From: Allobosea sp. 117
GTDB taxonomy: Bacteria; Pseudomonadota; Alphaproteobacteria; Rhizobiales; Xanthobacteraceae
Reading direction: 5' to 3'
NCBI RefSeq assembly: GCF_000702305.1
Contig: NZ_JNLC01000017.1
Coordinates: forward strand, 62,001 to 126,000
DNA length: 64,000 nt
A program made the translations under genes and the position numbers. This document shows positions 30,132 to 41,033 of the stretch, piece after piece (position 1 is the first letter of the stretch; each line of letters opens with the position of its first letter). The notes under the pieces are model-generated. The model was not told the DNA's origin, made no database searches, and worked only from the letters and a program-made list of their open reading frames with translations.

Positions 30132-30740
30132 TCATGCGGCGCGCGAGCGGCGTGGGCCGGCGTTCCAGGCGCGGGCGAGGTCGAGGAAGTTCTTGAGGAT
30201 GGTGCGGCCGTGCTCGGAGGCGATGCTTTCCGGATGGAACTGCACGCCGTGCACCGGCAGCTCGCGGTGCGAGAGACCCATGATGAGCCCGTCCTCGCTC
30301 TCGGCGGTCACGGCGAGGGCGGCCGGCAGGGTGTCGCGCTTCACCACCAGCGAATGGTAGCGCGTCGCCTTGAACGGCCCGTTGATGCCGCGGAACACCG
30401 CCTCGCCGCGATGGCTGATCTGGGACATCTTGCCGTGCATCGGCACCGGCGCGCGCACCACGTCGCCGCCGAACACCTGGCCGATCGCCTGATGGCCGAG
30501 GCACACGCCAAAGACCGGAATGCCCTCTTCGGCGGCGCGCTCGATGAGGTCGAGGCAGATGCCGGCCTCGTTCGGCGTCGCCGGGCCGGGCGAGATGACG
30601 ATGGCTTCCGGCCGCAGGGCCAGCGCCTCGTCGGTGGTCAGGGTGTCGTTGCGGCGCACATCCACCTCGGCCCCGAGCCCACCGAGATAGTGGACGAGGT
30701 TCCAGGTGAAGCTGTCGTAATTGTCGACGAGAAGGATCAT
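30132..30740 (-). CDS. trpG: Anthranilate synthase component II (glutamine amidotransferase)
   Basis: Releases ammonia from glutamine for TrpE. It has 202 residues from the ATG at 30740 ([20 protein letters not shown]). The catalytic triad regions are [11 protein letters not shown] (nucleophile Cys) and HPES near the C-terminus. It is separate from trpE rather than fused as in Rhizobium trpE(G), and is cut off from trpE by an oppositely oriented serine hydrolase gene, so it needs its own promoter. Confidence 0.96.
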   Translation of the reverse strand: MILLVDNYDSFTWNLVHYLGGLGAEVDVRRNDTLTTDEALALRPEAIVISPGPATPNEAGICLDLIERAAEEGIPVFGVCLGHQAIGQVFGGDVVRAPVPMHGKMSQISHRGEAVFRGINGPFKATRYHSLVVKRDTLPAALAVTAESEDGLIMGLSHRELPVHGVQFHPESIASEHGRTILKNFLDLARAWNAGPRRSRAA

Positions 30741-30769
30741 CGGGGCCGCCACCAGAAATGCCGCGCCAA

Positions 30770-30802
30770 GCTCTAGGGGCTTGACAGCGGTCCGGTCAAG
30801 CC
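30770..30802 (-). promoter_or_regulatory. Candidate trpG promoter with 8-bp inverted repeat
   Basis: On the - strand, TTGACC (30794-30799), an 18-nt spacer and TAGAGC (30770-30775) form a candidate promoter about 30 bases before trpG. The -35 lies inside the perfect inverted repeat GGCTTGAC (30778-30785) / GTCAAGCC (30795-30802), which could be an operator. No Trp-rich leader peptide was seen. Confidence 0.35.
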
Positions 30803-30904
30803 GAGCGCCGACGGCCCGTCGCTCCGGGTTTGAAAATTCCGGGAGCGCTAGGCTAGCGTGCGAGCGCGCGCCGATGGTCCGGCGCTCCGTGACGAGGTGC
30901 CGGC

Positions 30905-31954
30905 ATGAGCGCAGCAACCGAAGATTCGCCGGCAGAAGCGGGCTTCGCCCCCGATCTAGCCGAGAAGCTGGACCACGGCATCCGCTCCGGCCTGCTGCGC
31001 TCGCTGCATGCGGTGCTGGTCAGCCGTCATGGCCGGCTCGTGCTGGAGCATTATGGCGAGGGCGAGGATGAGGCCTGGGGCCGGCCGCTCGGTCGTATGG
31101 CGTTCGGGCCGGACGCGCTGCACGATCTGCGCTCGGTGACGAAGAGCGTGGTCGGCCTGCTCTACGGCATCGCGCTCGACCGCGGCCTGGTGCCGGCGCT
31201 GGACACGCCGCTGCTCGTCGGGTTTCCCGAGTATCGGGACCTCGCCGCCGATCCGGCCCGCGCCCGGCTCACCGTCCGCACCGCGCTGACCATGACGATG
31301 GGTCTCGAATGGGACGAAGAGCGGCCCTATACCGATCCCGCCAACAGCGAGATCGCCATGGAGCAGGCTCCGGACCGCTACCGCTTCGCGCTCGAACAGC
31401 CGATTATCGCCGAGCCGGGCAGCCGCTGGATCTATTCCGGCGGCGCGGTCGCGCTGCTCGGCGCCCTGATCGAGCGCGGCAGCGGCCGGACGCTGCCGCA
31501 GTTCGCCGACGAGGCGCTGCTGGCGCCGCTCGGCATCCGCCGCTTCGAATGGGCGGCGGGCGCGGACGAGGTCGCCTCGGCCGCCTCGGGGCTCAGGCTC
31601 ACCGCGCCCGACATGATGCGGATCGGTGCCCTGGTGCTGGGCGGCGGGGTCTATGGAGATCGGCGCATCGTCTCGCAGAGCTGGATCGAGCAATCGGCGA
31701 CGCCCGCCGTGGCGACCGGCGACGGGCTCGACTACGGCCTGCTCTGGTTCCTCGGCCGGGCGCCGGCGCCGGCCTTCCCTCAGCCGCTTTCATGGATCGG
31801 CGGGTTCGGCAATGGCGGGCAGCGGCTGTGGGTGTGCCGCGAGGCCGGGCTGTGTCTCGGCATATTCGCCGGCGCCTACAACGCGCCGGACGCCTGGGTC
31901 ACGCCGATGCGGGTGTGGCGGGAGATCGTGCTCGCCAACACCGTCCGCGCCTGA
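30905..31954 (+). CDS. Beta-lactamase-fold (class C-like) serine hydrolase
   Basis: Member of the penicillin-binding-protein-like esterase/peptidase family; the substrate cannot be told. It has 349 residues. The nucleophile motif SVTK (Ser77-Lys80) sits in [14 protein letters not shown], the second motif is Tyr177-Ser-Gly (YSGG) where class C enzymes have YxN, and the C-terminal [13 protein letters not shown] loop takes the KTG-equivalent place. No signal peptide is visible, so it is likely cytoplasmic. It is inserted opposite to the trp genes, between trpE and trpG. An antibiotic-resistance role is not supported. Confidence 0.85.
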   Translation: MSAATEDSPAEAGFAPDLAEKLDHGIRSGLLRSLHAVLVSRHGRLVLEHYGEGEDEAWGRPLGRMAFGPDALHDLRSVTKSVVGLLYGIALDRGLVPALDTPLLVGFPEYRDLAADPARARLTVRTALTMTMGLEWDEERPYTDPANSEIAMEQAPDRYRFALEQPIIAEPGSRWIYSGGAVALLGALIERGSGRTLPQFADEALLAPLGIRRFEWAAGADEVASAASGLRLTAPDMMRIGALVLGGGVYGDRRIVSQSWIEQSATPAVATGDGLDYGLLWFLGRAPAPAFPQPLSWIGGFGNGGQRLWVCREAGLCLGIFAGAYNAPDAWVTPMRVWREIVLANTVRA

Positions 31955-31981
31955 GAGCCCAGGCGGGAAGGGGCGGGGGCG

Positions 31982-33496
31982 CTACTGCCCGCGCCCCGCC
32001 CGGGCGGCGAAGCGCACCGCCTCCTCGCCGGCGCGGAACAGCGCCCGCGCCTTGTTGATGCATTCCTGCTGCTCGTTCTCGGGCACGGAGTCATAGACGA
32101 TGCCGGCGCCGGCCTGCACATACATGCGCCCGTCCTTCACCACGGCGGTGCGCAGCACGATGCAGGTGTCCATCTCGCCGTCGGCGCCGAAATAGCCGAT
32201 GGCGCCGGCATAGATGCCGCGCTTGTCGCGCTCCAGTTCGTCGATGATCTCCATCGCCCGCACCTTGGGCGCGCCGGAGACGGTGCCGGCCGGGAAGCCG
32301 GCGGCCAGCGCGTCGAGCGCGTCGCAGCGCGGGTCGAGCTCGCCCTCGACATTCGAGACGATGTGCATGACCTGGCTGTAGCGCTCGATGAAGAAGCTGT
32401 CGGTCACCTCGACGGAGCCGATCTTCGAGACCCGGCCGACATCGTTGCGGCCGAGGTCGAGCAGCATGAGGTGCTCGGCCAGCTCCTTCGGATCCGCCAG
32501 CAGCTCCTCCTCCAGCGCCTTGTCCTCATGGGGCGTGGTACCGCGCTTCCGGGTGCCGGCGATCGGGCGGATGGTGACGGTGCCATCGCGCAGCCGGACC
32601 AGGATCTCGGGGCTGGAGCACACCAGCGCGAAGTCCCCGAAGTTGAAATAGACGAGGAACGGCGCCGGGTTCACCCGCCGCAGGGCGCGGTAGAGCGAGA
32701 AGGAGGGCAGCTTGAACGGCGCCTCGAAGCGCTGCGAGAGCACCACCTGGAAGATGTCGCCGGCGCGGATGTACTCCTTCGCCCGCGCGACCATGGCGCG
32801 GTAGTCGTTCGCCGGCGTGTTCGAGGCCGGCTCGATCTCGGCGTGGAACGGGTCCTCGGCGGTCGTGTTGGGCAGGGCGGCGTCGAGCGCGCGCACGATG
32901 CGGTCGATCCGCTCCTGCGCCTGCTCCTGCGCCACCGCGGCGCTGACGCCCGCTTCGGGGCGCACCGGCGTGACCACCGTCATCTCGTTGCGCACGGCGT
33001 CGAACACCACCATCACGGTCGGGCGGATGAAGATCGCGTCCGGCACGCCCAGCACGTCCGGCTTGGGCGGTGGCAGGCGCTCCATCTGGCGCACCATGTC
33101 GTAGCCGAGATACCCGAACACGCCGGCCGCCATGGGCGGGGCGCCGTGGGGCAGGGCGATCTGCGATTCCTTCACCAGCGCGCGCAGGGCAAGCAGCGGC
33201 GGCTCCGGGCAGGGCTCGAAGGCGTCGGCTTCGTACAGAGCGCGGCGGTTGATCTCGGCCTGATCGCCCCGGCAACGCCAGATGACGTCCGGCTCGATGC
33301 CGATCATCGAATAGCGCCCGCGCATCGCGCCGCCTTCCACCGATTCCAGCAGGAAGCTGTTCGGCCGGTCGGCGGCGATCTTCAGGAAGGCGGATACCGG
33401 CGTCTCGAGGTCGGCGACCAGGGTCGACGACACCACCTGCGGTTCGCCGCGCTCATAGGCGGCCGCGAAGCTGTCGGCCTCCAGGGTGATGGTCAT
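31982..33496 (-). CDS. trpE: Anthranilate synthase component I
   Basis: Converts chorismate to anthranilate using ammonia supplied by TrpG. It has 504 residues. The N-terminal region includes LLESVEGGAMRGRYSMIGI, typical of the tryptophan feedback site. The chorismate-binding C-terminal domain has PIAGTRKRGTTPHED, LIMLDLGRNDVGRV-like text (LMLLDLGRNDVGRV), TVSGAPKVRAMEIIDELE and YAGAIGYFGADG. It starts 11 bases downstream of ppiD, so it is probably read from the ppiD promoter. Confidence 0.96.
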   Translation of the reverse strand: MTITLEADSFAAAYERGEPQVVSSTLVADLETPVSAFLKIAADRPNSFLLESVEGGAMRGRYSMIGIEPDVIWRCRGDQAEINRRALYEADAFEPCPEPPLLALRALVKESQIALPHGAPPMAAGVFGYLGYDMVRQMERLPPPKPDVLGVPDAIFIRPTVMVVFDAVRNEMTVVTPVRPEAGVSAAVAQEQAQERIDRIVRALDAALPNTTAEDPFHAEIEPASNTPANDYRAMVARAKEYIRAGDIFQVVLSQRFEAPFKLPSFSLYRALRRVNPAPFLVYFNFGDFALVCSSPEILVRLRDGTVTIRPIAGTRKRGTTPHEDKALEEELLADPKELAEHLMLLDLGRNDVGRVSKIGSVEVTDSFFIERYSQVMHIVSNVEGELDPRCDALDALAAGFPAGTVSGAPKVRAMEIIDELERDKRGIYAGAIGYFGADGEMDTCIVLRTAVVKDGRMYVQAGAGIVYDSVPENEQQECINKARALFRAGEEAVRFAARAGRGQ

Positions 33497-33507
33497 GGCG
33501 GCGCCCT

Positions 33508-35400
33508 TCAGTTCACGGCGTCGCCGCCGCCGACGATCTGATCCAGCGCCGCGCGGTTGATGCGCACGCCGAGATCGGACTGAAGGCGGACGAGATATTC
33601 GGTCATCAGGTCCTGTTCCATGCGCTGGCGCACTTGGTCGAAGAGCTGCGAATCCTCGCCGGTGCTTGCCGGCTGGGAGGCGCTGTCGACCCGGAACAGG
33701 ATGCGGCTGTCGCCGACGTCGGTGGAGGCGGTGCCGACCGAGCCGACCTTGGTGTCGAACACCGCGGCCACGGCGCCCTGCGGCACGCCGTCGGCGGCGC
33801 GCCCGCGGCGGATGCCGCGCGCGGTGCGCAGCTCCAGCCCGGCGTCGGTCACCACCTTGTCGAAGGGCTCGCCGGCCTCGACCTTCTTCTGCAGCTCGGC
33901 GACGCGGGCGTCGAGCGCCTTGGCCGCCTCGTCCTGCTTCCAGCGGTCGAGCACCAGCGCCTTCGCCTCGTCGAAGCTGCGATCGCGCGCCGGGGTCACG
34001 GCGTCGACGTCGAACCAGACATAGCCGCCGCCCTGCGGCAGGGTGATCTGGTCGTTCTCGACGCCGACATCGCTCGCGAAGGCGCCGCGCAGCACGTCCG
34101 CGCGGGCCGGGATCTGCGGGATCGCGGCGCCGTCGGGCGTCTTGCCCTGCGCATCGGTGTCGAGGGCCTCGACCTTCAGGCTGAGCTTGGCCGCGATCTC
34201 GGAGAGCTTGGCACCGCCGGCGCGCTCGTCCTCGATCTGGTCGTGCTTCTCCAGCATGAGCCGGCGCGCCTGCTCGTTCTGCAGCTCGGTGCGCAGGGTG
34301 GGCGCCACCTGCTCGAAGGGCGCGGTGGTGCCGGCGACGATGCTCTCCACATGGACGATGACCGGACCGAAGCGGCCCTGCACCACGCCGCTGGTGCTGC
34401 CCTGGGGCAGGCCGAAGGCGGCGTTGGCGACGGCGGGGTCGAAGATCTGGTTCTTCGTCACCTCGCCGAGATTGATGTCGTTCGGGGTGAGCTTGCGGTC
34501 GGTGACGATGTCGGCGAAGGGCGTGCCGGCCGAAAGGCGGGCGGCGGCCGCGTTGGCATCCTCGGCATTGGGGAAGACGATCTGCTGCACGACGCGCTTC
34601 TCCGGCGTGCCGAAGCGGCCCGGATTGGCGTCATAGGCCGCCTTGAGGTCGGCGTCGGAGATGGCGATGCTGCCGGCCAGCGTCTCCGGCGTCAGCGCCA
34701 GCACGCTGATCTTGCGGTATTCCGGCGCGCGGAAGGCAACCTTGCGGGCATCGAAGAAGCTCCGGAGCTGCTCCTCCGTCGGGGCGGCGATGGTGTCGGG
34801 CGCCGGCGGATCGACCGTCACATAGCTGATCGAGCGTTCCTCGGTCTCGTAGCGCGCGAAGGCGTCGCGCACGGTCTGCGGCAGCTCGATGCCGCCGCCG
34901 AGCGACTGGATGAGCTGCTGGCGCAGCGCGAGACGCCGCTCCGCCTCGACGAAGCGCTGCTCGGTATAGCCGTTCGAGCGCAGAAGCTGGTTGAAGTAGT
35001 TCGGGTCGAAGGTGCCCGAGGGGCCGCGGAACGACGGGTTCGACTGGATGCGCTCGGCCATCTCGGCGTCGGAGAGCGCAAGGCCGAGGCGCTTGGCGCG
35101 ATCGTCCAGCGCCGCCTCGCCGAGGCGCTCGTTCAGCACCTGGTCGGGAATGCCGATCGCCCGCGCCTGCTCCGGCGTGATGCCGCGCTTGATCTGCTGG
35201 CTGATCTGCTGAAGCCGCTGCTGATAGAGCTGGCGGAATTCCGGCACGGTCACCTCGGTGGAACCGATGGTGGCGAGCGTCTGGCTGCCGAACCCGCGGA
35301 ACACGTCGGCGATGCCCCAGATGCCGAAGCTGATGATGAGGAGGCCCATCAGGATCTTGGCAACCAGGCCGGAAGCGCTCTTACGCAGCGTCTGAAGCAT
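33508..35400 (-). CDS. ppiD: PpiD-type periplasmic peptidyl-prolyl isomerase/chaperone
   Basis: Membrane-anchored periplasmic folding factor of the SurA/PpiD group. It has 630 residues. One N-terminal transmembrane anchor (about residues 15-33, ILMGLLIISFGIWGIADVF) is followed by a SurA_N_3 chaperone domain (about 35-190), a parvulin-like region (about 230-370, with KRVVQQIVFPN and ADIVTDRKLTPNDINLGEVT) and a second parvulin-like helical/beta region at the C-terminus. Isomerase activity cannot be judged, and PpiD parvulin domains are often inactive. Commonly found between tpiA and trpE in rhizobial genomes. Divergent from tpiA. Confidence 0.9.
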   Translation of the reverse strand: MLQTLRKSASGLVAKILMGLLIISFGIWGIADVFRGFGSQTLATIGSTEVTVPEFRQLYQQRLQQISQQIKRGITPEQARAIGIPDQVLNERLGEAALDDRAKRLGLALSDAEMAERIQSNPSFRGPSGTFDPNYFNQLLRSNGYTEQRFVEAERRLALRQQLIQSLGGGIELPQTVRDAFARYETEERSISYVTVDPPAPDTIAAPTEEQLRSFFDARKVAFRAPEYRKISVLALTPETLAGSIAISDADLKAAYDANPGRFGTPEKRVVQQIVFPNAEDANAAAARLSAGTPFADIVTDRKLTPNDINLGEVTKNQIFDPAVANAAFGLPQGSTSGVVQGRFGPVIVHVESIVAGTTAPFEQVAPTLRTELQNEQARRLMLEKHDQIEDERAGGAKLSEIAAKLSLKVEALDTDAQGKTPDGAAIPQIPARADVLRGAFASDVGVENDQITLPQGGGYVWFDVDAVTPARDRSFDEAKALVLDRWKQDEAAKALDARVAELQKKVEAGEPFDKVVTDAGLELRTARGIRRGRAADGVPQGAVAAVFDTKVGSVGTASTDVGDSRILFRVDSASQPASTGEDSQLFDQVRQRMEQDLMTEYLVRLQSDLGVRINRAALDQIVGGGDAVN

Positions 35401-35560
35401 CGTTTGTCTCGTTACAGGCAGGCCAGGAAGGGGCCCCGGCCGATAAGGGCGCGCATCATAGGGATGGCGGGGTTGAGCCGCAACGCCGCACGACCAGGCA
35501 TTTGCACGGGCTTTCCACCTCTGTTACCCGGGGACAGCATCGATCGTGAACGGGAAAGAG

Positions 35561-36316
35561 ATGACGTCGCGCCGCCCCCTCGTCGCCGGAAACTGGAAGA
35601 TGAACGGGCTCAAGAGCTCGGTCGAGGAGTTCTCCCGCATCGTGGAGGGATACGAGCCGGCGCTGCGCGAGCGGACCGACCTGCTGATCTGCCCGCCGGC
35701 GACGCTGATCTGCACCCTCGCCAAGGCGGCGGCCGAATCGGCGGTCGCGGTCGGCGGGCAGGACTGCCATCCCAAACCGAACGGCGCCTTCACCGGCGAC
35801 CTCTCCGCCGAGATGATCGCCGATGCCGGTGGGCAGGCGGTGATTGTCGGCCATTCCGAGCGGCGGGTCGACCATCGCGAGGACGATGCGCTGGTGCACG
35901 CCAAGGCGGAGGCGGCGCGGCGGGCCGGCCTCGTCGCCATCGTCTGCGTCGGCGAGACCTATGACGAGCGGCAGGGCGGGCACGCGCTGCGGGTAGTGGA
36001 GCGCCAGCTCTTCGGCTCCATCCCGGCCGACATGCGGGCCGACGAGCTGGTCGTCGCCTATGAGCCGGTGTGGGCGATCGGCTCCGGCCTCACGCCGAGC
36101 ACGGACGACATCGCCGAGATGCACCGGGCCATGCGGGCGGTGCTGCACCGGCGGATCGGCGACCAGGCGGACCGGGTGCGGCTGCTCTATGGCGGCTCGG
36201 TGAAGCCGGGCAATGCCGCCGAAATCCTTGCGATCGAGGATGTCGACGGCGCGCTGGTCGGCGGCGCCAGCCTCAAGGCGGCGGATTTCCTCGCCATCGC
36301 GCGCGCCTATCTGTGA
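35561..36316 (+). CDS. tpiA: Triosephosphate isomerase
   Basis: Interconverts dihydroxyacetone phosphate and glyceraldehyde 3-phosphate. The ATG at 35561 follows GGGAAAGAG and gives 251 residues; a GTG five codons earlier is possible. [10 protein letters not shown] holds the N-terminal Asn/Lys, the electrophile His is in IVGHSERR, and the catalytic Glu in [23 protein letters not shown] and VGGASL bind phosphate. Divergent from ppiD, and first of tpiA-secG-pyrG. Confidence 0.97.
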   Translation: MTSRRPLVAGNWKMNGLKSSVEEFSRIVEGYEPALRERTDLLICPPATLICTLAKAAAESAVAVGGQDCHPKPNGAFTGDLSAEMIADAGGQAVIVGHSERRVDHREDDALVHAKAEAARRAGLVAIVCVGETYDERQGGHALRVVERQLFGSIPADMRADELVVAYEPVWAIGSGLTPSTDDIAEMHRAMRAVLHRRIGDQADRVRLLYGGSVKPGNAAEILAIEDVDGALVGGASLKAADFLAIARAYL

Positions 36317-36439
36317 AGCGCGCCGCCCGGCGCACGGGTGGAAATGCGGGGACGGATCGTGTAGGAACCGCGCCGAACGTTCCGGCGGCGCGGGGTCTTA
36401 CCCGATCCAGCGGCCGCTGCGGTCTATCGAAGGCATCAG

Positions 36440-36826
36440 ATGCAAACGGTTCTCATCGTGGTCCACCTCATGGTGGTACTCGCCCTGATCGGCATCGTGC
36501 TGATCCAGCGCTCCGAGGGCGGCGGCCTCGGCATTGGCGGCGGCGGTGGCGGCGGCGGCTTCTTCAGCGCGCGCGGCTCGGCCAACGTGCTGACGCGGGC
36601 GACGGCGATCCTCGCCGCGCTGTTCTTCCTCACCAGCCTGTCGCTGACCGTGCTGGCCGGCTGGGGCCGTGGCCCGACCACTATCTTCAACGCGCCGGCC
36701 TCCGTGCCCGGCGCTCCGCAGGCGCCTGGCGCCGGCGGCCCGTCTGGCAACGTGCTCGACCAGCTCAAGGGCGCCCAGCCGGCTCCGGCGGCGCCGAGCG
36801 GACCTCAGGTCCCGCAGTCGCAGTGA
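36440..36826 (+). CDS. secG: Preprotein translocase subunit SecG
   Basis: Auxiliary subunit of the SecYEG channel. It has 128 residues with two transmembrane helices (about 3-22 and 52-72). The cytoplasmic loop carries the conserved IQRSEGGGLG followed by a run of eight glycines and FFSARGSANVLTRATA. The Pro/Ala/Gly-rich tail (about 80-128) is longer than in E. coli but common in alphaproteobacteria. Confidence 0.93.
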   Translation: MQTVLIVVHLMVVLALIGIVLIQRSEGGGLGIGGGGGGGGFFSARGSANVLTRATAILAALFFLTSLSLTVLAGWGRGPTTIFNAPASVPGAPQAPGAGGPSGNVLDQLKGAQPAPAAPSGPQVPQSQ

Positions 36827-36930
36827 GGCGCGGCGCGCTGGCGCGCCCGCCTTTCGACACCATATTTGCCCACAGACGAGGGGCGGCCATGCGAACGCCG
36901 CCTCTCGTCGAATCGTTTTTTTGCGGTTAG

Positions 36931-38571
<1,641 letters not shown>

Positions 38572-38624
38572 GGGGGTGTGTGCGGCGCTGGCGTCGGCGC
38601 ACCGGGGTAAAGGGGGAGTAACGC

Positions 38625-39497
38625 ATGGCCCGAGGCCTCGACCATGTCGTCCACGCCGTCCGCGATCTCGAAGCCGCCGGCGAGCTCTATGACCTGCTCG
38701 GCTTCACGGTCGGCTCGCGCAACCGCCATCCCTGGGGCACGCACAACCGCATTGTCCAGACGCCCGGCTTTTTCATGGAGCTGCTGGAGGTCGCCGAGCC
38801 GGAGGCGATCCCCCCGCATGGCGAGACGAGCTTTTCCTTCGGAGCCTTCAACCGCGACTTCCTCGCGCAGGTAGGGCCCGGCCTGTCCATGCTGGTTCTG
38901 GAGGGGCGCGACCCGGTCGCTGAGAAGGCGGAGTTCGACGCCGCCGGCTTCGGGGGCTTCGACACTTTCGATTTCTCCCGCACCGGACGGTTGCCGGACG
39001 GCAGCGATGTCGAGGTGTCCTTCTCGCTCGCCTATGCGCGCGACCCGAAGTCGCCGCATTGCGGCTTCTTCACCTGCCTCCAGCGCCGGCCGGAGAATTT
39101 CTGGACGCCGGACCTGCAGCGCCACATGAACGGCACGACGCGGGTGGCCGGCGTGGTGCTGGTGGCCGCGGAGCCGGCGGAGCATCTCGATTTCCTGCAC
39201 GTCTTCACCGGCGCGGATTTCCGCCGCGCCGTCGACGGCTGGCATCTGGCCGAGACGCCGCGCGGCGTCATCGAACTGATGCGGCCGGACGTCTACGCCC
39301 AGCGCTACGGCGCGGCGCCGGCGGCCGACCAGGGGCTGCGCCTCGGCGCCACGCGCTTTGCCGTGCAGGACATCGAGAAGACCCGCAAGCGCCTCGCCTC
39401 GAGCCGCATGACCGCCGAGGAGATCGAGGGGCTGATCGTGGTCGGGCCGCGCTCGGCGCTGGGTGCGGCGCTGGTGTTCGAGCCGGACGCGAAATAG
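38625..39497 (+). CDS. VOC superfamily (glyoxalase-like) protein
   Basis: A 290-residue protein with two glyoxalase/bleomycin-resistance-type betaalphabetabetabeta modules. It begins ARGLDHVVHAVRDLEAAGELY, the standard first strand and helix with a possible metal-ligand His, and RNRHPWGTHNRIVQ and GFFTCLQRRPENFW are typical of the glyoxalase-like domain subfamily. The second module (about 175-285) includes RLGATRFAVQDIEKTRKRLA. The substrate is unknown. It follows pyrG after 53 bases and may be co-transcribed. Confidence 0.8.
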   Translation: MARGLDHVVHAVRDLEAAGELYDLLGFTVGSRNRHPWGTHNRIVQTPGFFMELLEVAEPEAIPPHGETSFSFGAFNRDFLAQVGPGLSMLVLEGRDPVAEKAEFDAAGFGGFDTFDFSRTGRLPDGSDVEVSFSLAYARDPKSPHCGFFTCLQRRPENFWTPDLQRHMNGTTRVAGVVLVAAEPAEHLDFLHVFTGADFRRAVDGWHLAETPRGVIELMRPDVYAQRYGAAPAADQGLRLGATRFAVQDIEKTRKRLASSRMTAEEIEGLIVVGPRSALGAALVFEPDAK

Positions 39498-39645
39498 GGC
39501 GCGCGGCGCGTCACCTATGCCGATCTGTATTAATCTTTTTGTCCTATGGCCTATGGCCGAAGGGCAAAGACAAGTGCTGCCGGCATTGGTTTTGCAGGGT
39601 TTGCGACATGATTGACGGGGTTCCCACAAGCAGAGCGGTGGCCTG

Positions 39646-41028
39646 ATGGCCAAGATCGCCGCGCTGGGCGCCTATATCTATCAGTCGCTCCTCGCTTTCG
39701 GCCTGCTCATCGTCGTCGCCAACCTGCTGCCGGCCACGGACTATGCGGCCTATTCGCTGTTCATCTCCATCGTCCAGTTCGCGGACATCTTCTGCTTCCA
39801 GTGGATCCGCGCCGCCTCCAGCCGCTTCTATCCCGGTCCCGACGAGGCGAGCGAGCAGGCCGAGCGGCAGGTCATCGTCACCGAGTTGAGCGGCAGCGCC
39901 GGCATCTGTCTGCTCGCGGCCTTTCTCGGGCCGCTGTTCGGCGTTCCCGTCTGGATAGGGCTGGTCGGGGCGCTGGCGGCGATCCTGCAAGGCGCGGGCG
40001 AGCTGCATCTGACCATGCTGCGCTTTCGACAGGAGTTCCATCTCTTCTCCTGGCTTCAGGGCGCGCGTGCGACGATCCTCGCGGTCACCACGGTCGGCGG
40101 TGCGGCGATCCATCCTGATCTCGCCCATGTCCTGGCCGGCGTGCTGGCCGGCAATCTGATCTACTGCGTCATCGCCTGGGCGCGATCGCGCCATGTCATG
40201 CCCCTGTCCGCGGGCTGGGACGGCGAGATCGCCCGGCGCAACCTGGTCTATGGCGGCATCTCGGCCGGGGCGGGGGTCGCGACCCTGCTCGTGCCGCTCG
40301 GTCTCAAGAGCATCCTGCTCGGGTCGCTCGGTACGGCCGCCGCGGGGCCGATGCTGGCGCTCGACCTGCTGCAGCGTCCCTTCGTGATGGTCACGTCGTC
40401 GCTTCAGGCGATCCGCTTCCCGGAACTGGTGGCCCAGTTCGACCGCAAGATCGGCGCCCAGGCGATTCAGGCCGAGCTCGGCCGATACTACGCGCTGCTG
40501 GTGGGCCTCTCGCTGATCGGTGCCGCCGGCATCATCGCGGTGCTCGGGCTCGCGACCCAGCTCGTCGTCCCGACGGCACTGCAGGAGTCGTTCCTGCGCA
40601 CCGCGCCCTTCGTCATGATGATGGCGATGCTGCGCGGGCTCGTTCAGACCGTGCTCCCGGCGCCGGCGCATCTGCAGCGCCGGCTGCACCTCATCCTCGG
40701 GCTGGCGGTCATCGACTGCGTCCTGACCTGCGGCGGCGCGCTCGCCGGGGCCTGGCTTCTTGCCGGCACCGATACGGCCATCACCGCCGGGGCGGCCATA
40801 GGCGCGGCGGCCGCGACGGCGGTCGGCGTGCTGATACAGCGCTGGAGGTCTTTCGCGATGCCCTGGCAGCCGGTGCTGCTGCCGGGGGCGGCGCTGCTGC
40901 TGGCCTGGCTGATCTCGGACCTGGCTCCCGGCGGCAACCTCCTGATCTCGACGGGTCTCGCGCTCGCTGCCGTGGTGGCCCTCAGCGCCCGTCCCCTGTT
41001 CACCCTTGTCCGCTGGATCGCACGGTAG
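39646..41028 (+). CDS. Polysaccharide flippase-like membrane protein (Wzx/MOP type)
   Basis: A 460-residue polytopic protein with about 12 hydrophobic segments and no soluble domain. The N-terminal pattern AYIYQSLLAFGLLIVVANLL followed by PATDYAAYSLFISIVQF is typical of lipopolysaccharide or exopolysaccharide flippases of the MOP superfamily. It overlaps in function with the glycosyltransferase that starts five bases later, and the pair probably exports and builds a surface glycan (inference). Substrate unknown. The 149-base region before it holds a tandem CTATGGC duplication but no gene. Confidence 0.75.
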   Translation: MAKIAALGAYIYQSLLAFGLLIVVANLLPATDYAAYSLFISIVQFADIFCFQWIRAASSRFYPGPDEASEQAERQVIVTELSGSAGICLLAAFLGPLFGVPVWIGLVGALAAILQGAGELHLTMLRFRQEFHLFSWLQGARATILAVTTVGGAAIHPDLAHVLAGVLAGNLIYCVIAWARSRHVMPLSAGWDGEIARRNLVYGGISAGAGVATLLVPLGLKSILLGSLGTAAAGPMLALDLLQRPFVMVTSSLQAIRFPELVAQFDRKIGAQAIQAELGRYYALLVGLSLIGAAGIIAVLGLATQLVVPTALQESFLRTAPFVMMMAMLRGLVQTVLPAPAHLQRRLHLILGLAVIDCVLTCGGALAGAWLLAGTDTAITAGAAIGAAAATAVGVLIQRWRSFAMPWQPVLLPGAALLLAWLISDLAPGGNLLISTGLALAAVVALSARPLFTLVRWIAR

Positions 41029-41033
41029 GCACG

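Noticed and set aside
30905-31954. Antibiotic-resistance beta-lactamase
   Set aside because: No signal peptide and YSG in place of YxN; fits the broad serine hydrolase/esterase family instead.
33497-33507. trp attenuator/leader peptide ahead of trpE
   Set aside because: Only 11 bases separate ppiD from trpE, and no Trp-codon-rich leader was seen there or before trpG.
33634-35964. 776-codon open frame on the + strand opposite ppiD
   Set aside because: Antisense shadow of ppiD that then crosses into tpiA in the wrong frame; no family motif or ribosome binding site.
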